DNA from: Lineus longissimus
Taxonomy: Eukaryota > Nemertea > Pilidiophora > Heteronemertea > Lineidae
Direction of reading: 5' to 3'
Assembly (NCBI RefSeq): GCF_910592395.1
Contig: NC_088318.1
Location: 9,054,349 to 9,118,348 of the forward strand
Length of the DNA: 64,000 bases
The notes beneath the pieces were generated by a model that was not told the origin of the DNA, ran no database searches, and saw nothing but the letters and a program-made list of their open reading frames with translations. The position numbers were made by a program, and so were the translations under genes. Positions 42,800 through 53,966 of this stretch are shown here, piece by piece (positions within the stretch are counted from its first letter, which is position 1; every line of letters starts with the position of its first letter).

Positions 42800-44040
42800 T
42801 CTAGGAGTACCTGGCGGGAAGAAATAAGTACAACTTACAACCCTGCTTTGTGCCCGAACGCGTTATAAAACACCAGCGTATCACCTGGCATGAGCCGTTG
42901 TCCGTCGACAAGACCCCATGATTACTGTTTCATGTCAACGAGGGAATGGTATTACCAGTACCGCAAACCCTACTGGTGTAACTCCCAAGACCTTGGGCAG
43001 AGCGCCACTTGACTACGTATGATCTTGGGATTCTACCCAAGACGTTCAACATTCTTATCCCGAGCCCGGTCACATTCTGCTCACCCTGAAGGCTTCGGGG
43101 GGGGGGGGGGGTCTACACTATTCCCAGGTCCTCACTGGAATATGAAGACAGGGCATACTTCTTCCTTGGGCTTGCAAAGTCTGCCACGTCGACGTCGCCC
43201 AAATCCTTCAGCCTGATTATGACTGGCAGTATATCGAGACCCACCAGGGAATGACCGTCTTTAAGCCACACCTTCGCCATGCTGATTGAAGAATGAACCA
43301 ATCTTTCCAGGCCTAGCCCTTTAAATTTGGCTTATTACCCAACCGTGCCCTCAACGTAGCACACCAATTACGCCGACGCCTGATCATCGAGAAATCACCG
43401 CGAACAAAGCTTATTACAGCATACCTTAAAGCGTTACCCACCCTGGTCAGTTTCGTAGCAAAAAACAAACAATTTTTTTCCCACCTGAGCCTACCGTGGG
43501 GTATCAAACCACCCCTGCATGGGTCTCGACACTCAACCCCGATCTCAAATCCTAGGGTCACCAAGACGTGGGCCCAGGTGACCCCCTGACAGCGCAACGA
43601 GGTCCCCTGACAAATACCCGGATAGACTGTCTCTGATAGACTGCTGAACACCTGTAGGCGGCCCCCGCACGGCCGGACAAGACCCCGCACAGCTCTTAGA
43701 CCCCCGGTCTGAAAATTCCCTCCCCCGGATAGGCTACACTCTCCGCTATCCCCCGGACAGCACTGAGACCCCCGGTCTCGCCATCTATCCCCCGGATAAC
43801 TTGTATTCCCGGCTTTCCCCCGGACAGCTCCGAGACCCCCGGTCTCGATCTCTATCCCATTGGATAGAAGCTCTATCCCACCGGATAGAAGCTCACAGTC
43901 CCCAAAGACTCCGCGAGATTGAGCCACGTCCCACAAGATGAACACAGCACGGGCCAGCCAAACATAGCTGGCCCGTATTAAGTCACCCTTGAACACAAAC
44001 AGTCTGTTCTCCCAGAGCAATGGAACGGAACGTCCGCTCA
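42800..44040. other. Ngaro-like leader with CCGGGGG-rich repeats
   Basis: Holds a poly-G run (43,098-43,112) and at 43,640-43,880 several AGACCCCCGGTCT and ATCCCCCGGATA palindromic words. No gene. A long minus frame here is judged fortuitous. Confidence 0.45.
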
Positions 44041-44047
44041 GTGCGGC

Positions 44048-44115
44048 TTCCAAAAAGTAGACTGAGGAAAATGAAGCGATCACGTGACCGAGTGACGTCT
44101 TAGCACTATGTATAA
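44048..44115 (-). repeat. Ngaro-like A1 terminal repeat
   Basis: About 62 bases match 35,497-35,560 in the same direction, including GCGATCACGTGACCGAGTGA. The E-box CACGTG and a TGACGTC motif could act as a promoter. Confidence 0.8.
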
Positions 44116-44119
44116 TTGC

Positions 44120-45190
44120 AGTGACAACAGAGATTTCAGCCCCTCTGAGCAGACAAGCTTGCCATACGAGAGGAAATTCATTGTCTTCGAGTCCTGCCTA
44201 CGAATGCTGTTTTTGTTTTGCCAAACTTGCCATAAGCCGCCAAGGAGGATACCGCGGTGACGTCATATCACGTGATCACATCCCATATTACTGATCGCTA
44301 TGGCCAATCAGATTCAGTCTACTGACAGCACCAGCACTGAACACATCTCCACGTCTCACTGTCTGGTGCGCTGCTGTACACAAAAACACTAATAGACATG
44401 AAATATTGCAATTCCTAGTATGGATTCTTCCTGTGTAAAATAAAATTTACAGAGCAGATTAACTTCCACGAATAAAAAAGACGTTTGGCATGGCCAAAGT
44501 GCGGAAATAATGTCTCCGCTAAAATACACTACGAAATACACTAGGCAATGCACTACGTGCTACACGGTAGAGATGCAGATGAGTTTGTTATTGTTTTGAC
44601 TTAGAAGCCCGCCCATATCATAATATATTCATGTATTCATGAAGTATAAACTCATTTCTGTCCCATACAACTCTAAGAACAGTCAATTTCTCCTTAAATC
44701 ATCACCGAAACCGCGATATCCGCAGGAAGATTTTGTTCTCGTGTCCGAAAATGCATGATCTTACAGGGGCGCTAACTCGACAAATAGAGGGGATCTATCG
44801 GGATCCATGCGAGTTTTAGGTCCTACAGGTCTCGAACTTGTAAAATCTGTAAACATGCCTCCAAATCCCATTATGATTATGAAGAGATTGCCCCATATCT
44901 ATCTGGGAGACTGTTCTGAAACCATCGCTAATTTTGGAAGATCGGTGCCCGGCTATTTGGTTTTAAAAACCCTATCAATCCCCATCAAAACAGCACTTTT
45001 CATTATTCAAATGATAACTTATTGTCTGAAGACTTATTTCATAGCAGAAAAGTACTAATAACTCTCTTTTGATGCGAAAAATCTAACTTTATTTGATGAC
45101 TTGATTTTCCCTTGGCCGTGGATCGACTTTTGTTTACAATATGCAGCGCCATCTTGGAAAAGCCGTGACGTCACCGCGTGTTTTATCATT
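44120..45190. other. Unassigned stretch
   Basis: No gene seen. Several CACGTG/TGACGTCA-like words (44,260 and 45,163) occur. Confidence 0.3.
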
Positions 45191-45194
45191 ACAG

Positions 45195-45777
45195 GGATAT
45201 TATTCAGCGGAGCTTCCCCGACCAAGGCCATCAATTCACTGAGGAACATCGGAATGATGACCATCGCCATGCGTACGTTCAACAAGATCCAAACACTGTA
45301 TCTTGTGCCTGCTGTGTTCCAAGGTTGGCAAGATCATCAGCAAGCTCTATTAGAGGAATGTCAAGGGAAAGAGCTTCGGTTAGCAGGAGATGCCCGTTGT
45401 TGTCCCCCGGCCACACAGCAAAATTCGGCAGTTATAGTGTGATGGACACGAGTACTTCGAAGATTCTAGATGTACAGATGGTCCAGGTAAATATGACTAA
45501 ATATTTATTTCATTGAGATGTACTCAACTTGAACTATCATCAGTGCTAAGGGTATTGAAATAGTACCTAACTGTCCCTAAATACTTTCAGGTGACAGAGA
45601 CGAAGAACTCATATTGGATGGAGCTCCAGGGCCTGAAAGGATGTCGGCAGTTCCTTGGTGACAAAACAATGAACGTGACCCACATCATTACAGACAGACA
45701 TTTTCAGATCAAGAAGTATCTTCGTGAAACATGGCCAGCTATTATCCATTGGTTTGATGTGTGGCATGTTACTAAAG
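45195..45777 (+). pseudogene. Transposase-like gene fragment, two exons
   Basis: Exon A 45,195-45,486 (acceptor attacag): SPTKAINSLRNIGMMTIAMR, then LRLAGDARC, a frameshift near 45,400, and SPGHTAKFGSYSVMDTSTSK to a GTAAAT donor. Exon B 45,591-45,777: HIITDRHFQIKKYLRE and IIHWFDVWHVTKG, then a GT donor. The two acidic positions (GDARC and TDRH) and the DVWHV motif match a multi-copy protein family in fish, cnidarians and echinoderms that I take to be a DDE transposase, possibly Kolobok-like. Later exons were not found. Confidence 0.6.
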
Positions 45778-45779
45778 GT

Positions 45780-46080
45780 TTGTCAAGGGAAATGAAATGA
45801 TACATTCATTTTGGTTGTCACAACTAGGTGAAATATGCACATCACCGTGTGCATTTGACAGCTGATCGTCGTTTCTATGGATTCGGGGAATCAGGACCTA
45901 CGTCATCAGTCGTTCCCTAGCGGCGACTGGGGCGAACTAATCTCAAGTAGTGGATGGTGCGAAATTCAAAATATTTGAAACTTTGGTATAACTTGCTATA
46001 ACTTTGGAACCCCTTCATGAAAATTAATAAAAGTTCTTGGGTACATGTATATATGTCATAACAACATATTTCTAGCTTAA
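45780..46080. other. Unassigned stretch after transposase-like exon B
   Basis: No coding sense or repeat recognised. Confidence 0.3.
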
Positions 46081-46089
46081 CTAACAACT

Positions 46090-46490
46090 TTCAAAGTGGG
46101 GCTACTGACCTTTAAGAGATTAAATGTTTTGAATTTGATACCCATCAGTGGTCATTGTATAGATTTAATTGACAATGATCTGGTTCCTGAATTCCCTGCC
46201 ACAAAAGAAAATATTAGCGATCAATTTAGATTTCCATACACACATCATTTTAGTTTAAGTGAGTTTTGTGAAGATTGGCAAGATAAAATAAAATAAGCTG
46301 GAATTGATCATGTTAAACTCCGATGTAATAATAATAACATAATAATTGAACTCACAGAGGACAAAGAATTCCCATTCGAAAAAACATTGGATAAAGAAGA
46401 CGATGAAGAAATAAAGATTGAGACAATACGTGATGATGCCAATGATAGTGACAATAACAACTGCTGCCACAGCTACAGTCATACCAGATG
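46090..46490 (+). pseudogene. AT-rich unidentified coding remnant
   Basis: Plus-strand reading GLLTFKRLNVLNLIPISGH is followed by DDL-like acidic helices (SLSEFCEDWQDKIK), one stop at 46,296, then IELTEDKEFPFEKTLDKEDD to 46,490. Composition looks protein-like across the stop. No family recognised. It faces the minus-strand region that follows. Confidence 0.35.
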
Positions 46491-46512
46491 AGGTCTTAGA
46501 TACAGTTTCATT

Positions 46513-48730
46513 TTATTCATACTCTGGTTCAAGCGCAGCTCTCTGAACTTTGTCCAATTCGAGTTCTGGTTCAGGCTCTGATTCTGGTTCTGGTTCTGGT
46601 TTAGGTTCAACCCTGTTGAGTTCGACCGGTTGTGGTTGTCTGGTATCCCTTTTTAACCTCTTAAATTCTTGTGACCTTTTGCCTAACTCTCTTGACCATG
46701 CTTCTCTTACCAATTACTTCTCTGATCTTTGTTTCTTGGGCTCCTCAAAGGCTGTCACCCGAACTATGTTCGAGCTCTCCTCTTGTGAAAAAGTCATGTT
46801 CTCAGGACTATGTCCGACCCTAGCTACCGAAATCTCCTGGTCAATTTATCTCAACAGAATTTTCCTGACTTTGTCTGTTCTAGCTTTGCCCATTTTGAAT
46901 CTCCTGACAATATCCTAAAGTGATAAGAGTTGATGATGCCAAAGTGGTTAATGCTCCCATCCTAAGACTCAACCATCCTAACCACTCATCAAGTTCATTG
47001 GTAACGATGTAATCACTTTTAAGTCTTCACAAAGATCATCTGCGTCATCAACAGGCAAGACCAACTTTGTTAATTAAGTGTACGCTTTTAAGACTGTCTT
47101 ATCCAATGACATGTTAAGCCTGGCAGCCATCTTTGTCTGGTAGATTCTATGATGTTTCAAGATTTCCTTCTCTGTCATACTATCTAAGCCATTAAAGGTA
47201 AGCTGTTTATTCCAGAAATCCTTGGTTTACCAGTAGCAACTAGCACTTTAAGGTCTTGTTTGGCTTTAATACCACTATCAGTTGTGACTTGTTGGCTCGT
47301 AGCCGAGCTTTGCTCACTTGACGAGGTCATAGTTGAGGCTAGGTGACTCGTAGTTGAGGCTAGTTGGTAACTAGGGTTAACTAGCCCTTGACTAGGGTTA
47401 ACTAGATTTGAACTCTTCAACAAGTTAGTCACGCCTTGCTCTCTTGACGAAGTCATAGTTGGTTTCTGATGAATGTTAGTCGAGCTTTGCTCTCTTGACG
47501 AAGTCATAGTTGGTACCTGTTGATAACCTTGTTGAATATTAGTTCCACCTTGTTGTGCACTGGGGTTAATAACACTAATATGTTTCATTAGTTGTTCGAT
47601 TACCGCTGTGTTGTTTATTGTATTATTTAAATGGATTTCCAACCTTTTTTTGTTTACCCAAGATCACTCTTACGTCCTGATCTACGATACTTAAGCTACA
47701 TGGTAAAACCATTCCTTGATCAGTATCCTTAGAAATTAACATCTTCATTCTCAAGCCTGTAGGTTTCGGATAAATTACTTCTTGTGAAACCATTCCATAA
47801 GTCATTCAAATCATCTACCCTTGTTTGTTAAATAAGGATTCAGCACCACAAAATCTATTTTAAACTTATCAAAAGCTTGGTTTAAAAACACTTTGTAATT
47901 TATGGAAACCTTAATTCCACGATAATGTAGGTATCTTAGTTATGCATGGTAAACCAGTCTAATATCTTTAAAGTCATAGTCATTTAGTTGAGGTTTACCA
48001 AGTGCTCTGTTGATGAATGCTGTCTCTACAAACAAATCATCATTACCAAAGTGTATTTGAAAAACATTTCATACACCAAGAGCTTTGTTCGTAGGACTGT
48101 GTCCGCCTCGAGCTCTGTTCTTGGGACACTGTCCGTCAGGACGTTGTTCGGTAATTTAGATGGTCGTTTGGGGATACTAGATTTCAATGCAGATTGAACT
48201 GTCTGTTCATATCTGGTATCACTGAGCCATTTCCTTGGACTTGAGAAGTAACTCTTTAATTTAGTTTCAGCGAAATCGTTTAAATGATTTACCGTTGATT
48301 CATTCAATCGTCTCAGATCTAATCTTCTAAGGATGCTGTCAAAGTATCTTGTCTAATTATCAGAATTAATTTCAAGACATCTGAAGCCGTCGTCATAAGC
48401 AGTTGCATTACAATTGTTACAAAATTTGTAATACACTGTTTTACTATGTAGCCTTGTTGGATTCAAATCTTTGTTGTATTCAAACAATGTACGTTGCTTA
48501 CAATTACGGCACAATTCAGCTTGAGCGTCTGTACTCACGTCATATTGTTTCATCATTGGTTGTTCCATTGAGATAGGGCCAAGCTTTGGAGCTTTGCTCT
48601 TGGGACGAAGTCCATCTCTTTTGACGAAGTCATATGTGACGATGTCAGGGTTTACAGGGATCTCACTAAGGGTAGACCTAGGCATACCAAGGATATCCGT
48701 AGGTCGAATAAAACACTGTTCAGGACCCAT
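46513..48730 (-). pseudogene. Unidentified decayed coding region with mini-hairpins
   Basis: Minus-strand frames at 48,730-48,353 (PEQCFIRPTDILGMPRSTL, with a C2C2 set CRNC...CNNC), 48,307-48,026 (SYFSSPRKWLSDTRYEQ), about 47,980-47,820, 47,805-47,623, 47,642-47,184 (Gln/Ser/Thr-rich), about 47,165-47,000 (TEKEILKHHRIYQTKMAARL) and 46,713-46,513 (Pro-Glu repeat) look like pieces of one or a few proteins broken by frameshifts. No family was recognised. The DNA is strewn with tiny perfect hairpins that encode repeated peptides such as TSSREQSS. Origin unknown; a viral, plasmid or organellar source is possible. Confidence 0.4.
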
Positions 48731-48929
48731 TGGTTCCCACGCCTGCTCAAGTACTCTGCTAAGGGTACATAGTTGTACATTCTACATTCTGATTGATACA
48801 TTCTGTATTTCAAGCTTTGCTTGCATTTACAGAAAAATCTTTTATTAAATTGTCACTTTTCAGTTCATAAAATGACACCAGGTGGCGCGTGCGTAGGTTA
48901 ATCCCCATGATCCCTATATCTAAACGATT

Positions 48930-50331
48930 TTGAAATTTTTTTGAACGACCATGGTTTTAATGGTCCTTCTGATTTACATATCAATAGCCGATGTGAGTTT
49001 TTAGACAACTTGGAGATTTTTTTGAAGCTGGCAATATTATTGTATGCGGACGATATGATTCTTATGGCAGATGATCCTAACGAGTTACAAAACGCCCTGA
49101 ACTTATTGCACGATTACTGTGAGGAGTGGCATCTGATCGTAAATATTAAGAAAACCAAGGCAATGATTTTTTCTCGGGGAAAGCTTAGAGTGAATATACC
49201 GGAATTTAGATATAATGGGGCTAGGGTCGAGTTGGTAGACCATTTCACATACTTAGGCGTAACATTCTCATATAATGGAAATTTTGCGAGGGCAATAAAA
49301 GATAGATATAATAAAGGTATGAAAGCCATGTTTGGTGTACTGAGAGCGTGTAGAAGACTTTCTCTTACGGTCGAATTGAGTCTAGACATATTTGACAAAG
49401 TAGTCACACCAGTTTTGCTATATGGTAGTGAGGTGTGGGGTAACCAAGACACCGAGTTGCTTGACCGTGTACAAGTTAAATTTTGCAAATATTTGCTACG
49501 ATTACCGTTAAGAACTCCTACAGTAATGGTAATGGGAGAACTTGGGCGACACTCTTTGAAGATTCACATAGCCGTGCGAATGTTATCTTTTTGGAACAGA
49601 CTCAGAATTGGAAAAACAGATAAATGGGCTTATATCTTTTATAACATAACTAGGGAGCATTTAGACAAGGGTTATTTAAACCAAGGCTGGTGTAAAAGTG
49701 TGAAAACTGTTCTAGACGGCTGTGGCCTCACTCAAATTTGGTATACTCCCGAGGTTTTGTCCCTACGAGAACTGAAAATTGTAGTTGAACAGATAATGAG
49801 AGACCAGTGTGAACAACTATGGAGAAACGAGGTAAATAACGATTTCAGATGTATAATTTATAGAATGTTTAAACAAAACCTGAATATGGAGCCCTATGTT
49901 AAAAAATTACCATTATATCAAACGGTCAGTATTTGTAAATTTCGTACTGAATATAGAAATATAGAAATGAAACTGCAGAAAATATTTGTGGTCTTTGTGA
50001 CCAGGTTTGTGCAAGAGACGAACTTCATTATTTTATTACGTGTCCGTATTTCCGTCACATGCGAGTAAGGTTGTTTCCAAACTTTAAAGAATTACCTCAG
50101 GTTTTTTATCATGAATTTTTCCATCGCATTATGACTAAATGTTCCCGGGTAAACTTAGACAATATTCATAGTTTTTGTAAAGAATTCATCAGCTTGGTCC
50201 ACCATATGTAAATGTTAAATCATGTAACCTCTTATACCCGAAAGGGTTTTTTGGAGAGAAATAAATTATGTTATGTTATGTTATGTTATGTTATGTTATG
50301 TTATGTTATGTTATGTTATGTTATGTTATGT
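48930..50331 (+). mobile_element. 5'-truncated LINE with (TTATG)n tail
   Basis: The 48,941-50,068 frame begins within the RT at the YADD box (ILLYADDMILMADD) and continues through TYLGVTFSYNGNF and LLYGSEVWGNQDTELLDRVQ to a frameshifted C-terminal knuckle. A pentanucleotide tail (TTATG)n spans 50,264-50,331. It resembles the LINE at 16,593-18,660 in its C-terminal part. Confidence 0.9.
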
Positions 50332-50820
50332 TCATGACTCAGAAGTAGCACATAATTCTCTTACAAGAGAATTATGCTTTATTTCTGAGTCATTATTCTC
50401 TTACAAGAGAGGATATATGAGCTACTTCCTGGATCGTTGTATGTGAGTTGCGTTAGTAAGAATAAGGTTTGGATTGATGTGTGTGTTTGGATTGGTGTGT
50501 TTCCTATTACTGAAACCCTTTTTTTTAACTAAAACGTTCGTACCGAAATCCAAGCGAATTGCTCAACTGCACGTGGTTGTTTGCGATCTAATCCGCATTG
50601 TTGACCTAACGAGGATCAATGAAATTCCGGCTAAACTTGTCTCGTTTCGTTTAAATGGCGACCAGGTTGTCCGATGGCATTCATGTGTAGTGGTGTGCGC
50701 TGGACTTCCAAACCTTTCAAATTGTGTTGTGCCTGGGGTTTGGCACAGAAGAAAAGTAATGCCGTTTCACATAGTTGAATATTTTTATTTGAAACCTGTA
50801 AAAAATACATGGCATTTAGC
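50332..50820. other. Hairpin and unassigned ORF
   Basis: A perfect hairpin CATAATTCTCTTA/CAAGAGAATTATG lies at 50,350-50,375. A 122-codon frame at 50,474-50,842 has no recognisable domain and is not supported as a gene. Confidence 0.4.
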
Positions 50821-50825
50821 GCCAA

Positions 50826-51176
50826 ATATATATAACTCATAAGTTATCAAGAGAAACAGAACTATTGCAGTTTTTATAATCCGTGTTAAGGATTGACCAT
50901 AGGTACCGCCATTTTGGCTAGACCTCCAAATCCTAAAGCAATTAGAACTCTCTCAAAACATAGCGAATACCCATTTCAAGGGCTAGAGTCTGTTCTTTGT
51001 TTTCTAGAGATCCTCCAGGGTTTTAAATGAGCATTCACTACGTGTTGAAGAAGTTCTAATTGCTTAATGATCTTAAGTTCTAGCCATAATGGTGGTACCG
51101 ATGGTCAACCCAACACGATTTATAAAAATTGCAATAGTTTTGTTTCTCTTGATAACTTATGAGTTAAATATATGGT
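50826..51176. repeat. Foldback repeat, ~140-bp arms
   Basis: ACTCATAAGTTATCAAGAGA at 50,836 is inverted at about 51,165, and AAGCAATTAGAACT at 50,936 at about 51,065. The arms pair over most of their length with about 10% mismatches, around a ~90-base loop. Possibly a MITE without a clear target duplication. Confidence 0.8.
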
Positions 51177-51179
51177 CAA

Positions 51180-52015
51180 CCCTTAATTTACGTTTTCTAA
51201 TGGGTGCAATACAAGCAATAAATAACTATTTTTGGCCACTTTTGATTGTCCCTTTGATTTCGGGCGTGGTTCTTTTAACACAACATTTATGTAATGTCAG
51301 CGAAGGCGTATTCTTGTCCTAACTCAAGCCGATAGAAGACTTGAGCCAGACAGCGTGGAGGAATGTGATGTACAAACGATACTTAAAGATAGGATAACGG
51401 TGATGATGAAACTTTTAATATTTTGAGTAGGAGCTCATCCAAACAGGGGTTTCTCTGTTGGTGGCTATTCCTGAACTGAACTTAAACATTCCAAAACCAA
51501 CTCCTAGCAACGTCAAAACAAGTTAAGTGTTATAGGCCTATAAGAGTTCAATTAGGCCTATAATTACATGATTAAATCTTACAAATAATGTTTGGCTTAC
51601 AGCTCTACGGTCACATGTATAAACTATGCATATTGGCAAGGGCCTATAAATAATAGCAGGGAATACGTACAGGCTATGTAACATTTAACACAAACACAAA
51701 TGATTTACATGCTAAAATGAGCAATTATAATCCTAAATTCAAATGATAATCGTAAAGCTAATTAACATTTACGTTGACATCAGGTTAACAGTCCGTAATT
51801 AAATATAAACTGAACACCAAACCTGGACGCCAACTAAACATATTAAAAGGTGCAACTTACTTGCCTTACGCTTCGCGGCAAAGTGAAGAAATGCCTTCCA
51901 AAGACGAGAAATCTCGAGAGCTTTAAGAATGCAATGGCAAAAGGCGTGAATCAAACTAGGCGCTAGATTTAAACGTTAAAAGAACCTGAAATGTTCTTTT
52001 TGGCTCACCGTCAGG
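51180..52015. other. Unassigned non-coding DNA
   Basis: No feature recognised. Confidence 0.35.
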
Positions 52016-52574
52016 GGAGTCTATACGTTAGCCCTGTGTCCGTCGTCGTCCGTCGTCCGTCGTCCATCGTCCGTCGTCCGTATCCTATGTGGCACGTTTC
52101 TTAACCGCTTGTGCTATGAACTTGAAACTTTGTACACATTATGACCTAGGTCACATGACCTCTGGCAGCGAATTTCAGTCCGGTCTGATTCTTCACCTGG
52201 CCGCGAGGGGGTTAAAACCAAAACCTTAAAAAGTGCGATAAATCGTTTATTACTGATTTGTTTTTGCTAACATTTTTATGGTGGGTACCCCTAGCAAGGA
52301 TACATCACATATCATATTGGTTTTTGATTTGACCTACTTGTCAAGGTCACAGAGGTCAAACTCTAAAATTTCACCGATAGTGGCACGTTTTGTCTTTATT
52401 CGTCCTATAGTCTTTAAATTTAGTATGTAGACACCTGTTACGTAGCTCTGCATGTTGACAAAAAATCAGGTCGATGTGGCGTACTTTTCAAGATCACAGA
52501 GGTCAAATGGTGTGAATTGGCCGTTTGTGTGTAAATATGGCACGTTTCTTAACCACTAAAGCTATAAACCTTAA

Positions 52575-53534
52575 AGAGGTTGAATAGCGCCTCCAGAAGC
52601 AAGCACCAGCGCCACCCGTAGCAGAAATAAGCACTGCTTAGTGACGTCATGGTTTCCATATACGGCATCTCATTTGCATATTTTTACAACCTTATTTACT
52701 ACGAGTTATAAATATGCCAGTAGCACGTGTATCATGCCGGGCGGCGCTGTCAGGTGTTTCCACTATGGGCTACATAGGCCAGTGTTCTAGTAAATGAAGT
52801 TAGCAATGATAGCGAAAGAATGTTAGTGTATGTTACGCAGTCAATAGCGATAGTAGTGAGTTGGAGAGAGGAGAAAATGGAAAATGGAGAGAATAGTAGT
52901 ATCGATTTCGAGTCGCCGGTGGATTCTGGGCCGATGGAGAGCGAGGCCCCTGATCCGAACAGTACAGAAGAAATGGAGCAGCATATTATCCAAGACTTGT
53001 TTGACAACCGTGACGACTCAAGATATTTGCCAGTATTGCCGGCAATGAACATGAGTGAAGAGGAGATGGGGCCATTCCAGCCAAGTGACCTGTCACTGCT
53101 CATGGCGAATGTCGGAGCCTCTAGAGACGCTGGTCTCGTCAGTATAGTACGCCAACGGCATTGAGGTGTCCCCGAAGGGTGGTGCAGACGCCAAGACGTG
53201 AGACTAACACCGGCGCGGTGACAGCTGTAGCAGATGGAGCCACGCCACTAACATTTTTCAAGCATCCGAGTGGTACCTTACAGATCCGCAAGGGGCGCGT
53301 TACCGAAAATGTTGCAAAAATCAATAACGTGATCGTAAATATTGTCATATTTTTCAAGATGAGAGTATGTAAATGATACGCAAACGGTAAACCAATGAAA
53401 GGCCAGTATCTATTGAACCTTACAAGTAATTTGGGGGCCTTGAAACTCCTTATATTTATCAATGAAACCTTATTCCCGCCTAAGGTTTTGACCGGGCCGT
53501 CCAAAACTCCCCATTTTTTGGCGGGCCCTTCCCT
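52575..53534 (+). mobile_element. TTAA-flanked element, 960 bp
   Basis: TTAA at 52,571-52,574 and 53,535-53,538. Removing the element restores the host repeat (CTATAAACC-TTAA-ACTTGG). The ends AGAGGTTGAATAGCGCC and, inverted, AGGGAAGGGCCCGCC are only loosely alike. The TTAA choice and AGRG ends fit Kolobok or piggyBac. It contains one ORF. Confidence 0.75.
52877..53164 (+). CDS. Acidic 95-residue ORF of the TTAA element
   Basis: The ATG at 52,877 (the frame is open further upstream) starts MENGENSSIDFESPVDSGPM, strongly acidic with Glu/Asp/Ser. It continues IIQDLFDNRDDSRYLPVLPA and ends TGA at 53,164. It is plausibly the first exon of the autonomous parent's transposase, retained in an internally deleted copy. 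No family is recognised. A second frame (53,161-53,376) may or may not continue it. Confidence 0.4.
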   Translation: MENGENSSIDFESPVDSGPMESEAPDPNSTEEMEQHIIQDLFDNRDDSRYLPVLPAMNMSEEEMGPFQPSDLSLLMANVGASRDAGLVSIVRQRH

Positions 53535-53966
53535 TTAAACTTGGTATACATGACCCCCTAGGTCAGATGACCTGTGACACTGATTTTCGATCCGATCTGA
53601 TTCTTAACTTGGCCACCAGGGGGCCAAAACCAAAAATTTAAATAGTGCCATATCTCGCTTATTACTGATTAGTTTTTGGTAAAAATTTTATAGTAGATAC
53701 TCTTAGCAAGGATACATCACATATGATACGGGTTTTTGATTTGACGTACTTGTCAAGGTCACAGAGGTCAAAAGGTGTAAATTGGCCATTTGAGCGTAAC
53801 TGTGGAACGTTTGTTAACCCCTAAGGCTATGAACTTGAGACTTTGTACAAAGAACCCCCTAGATCAGCTGACCTCTGACCCTGAATTTCAGTCCGGTCTG
53901 ATTCTTGACCTGGCCACTATGCGGCCAAAAGTGAAAACCTAGAAATTGTGATATCTCGCTTATTAT

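Larger units (their letters stand above)
35300..44115 (-). mobile_element. Ngaro-like tyrosine-recombinase retrotransposon
   Basis: Minus-strand order: A1 repeat (44,115-44,048), gag-like segments, RT, RNase H, tyrosine recombinase, then B1 (35,632-35,603), A2 (35,560-35,497) and B2 (35,337-35,308). The A and B words repeat directly, not inverted. Split direct repeats in this order are the hallmark of Ngaro and PAT-type members of the DIRS order. There is no LTR and no DDE integrase. All genes are frameshifted. A 997-bp foldback element lies inside the recombinase gene. Confidence 0.8.

Noticed and set aside
43313-44083. 256-codon minus-strand open frame
   Set aside because: GC-rich palindromic leader DNA with no domain; openness is explained by composition.
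50474-50842. 122-codon plus-strand ORF as a gene
   Set aside because: No domain, and its end runs into the foldback repeat.
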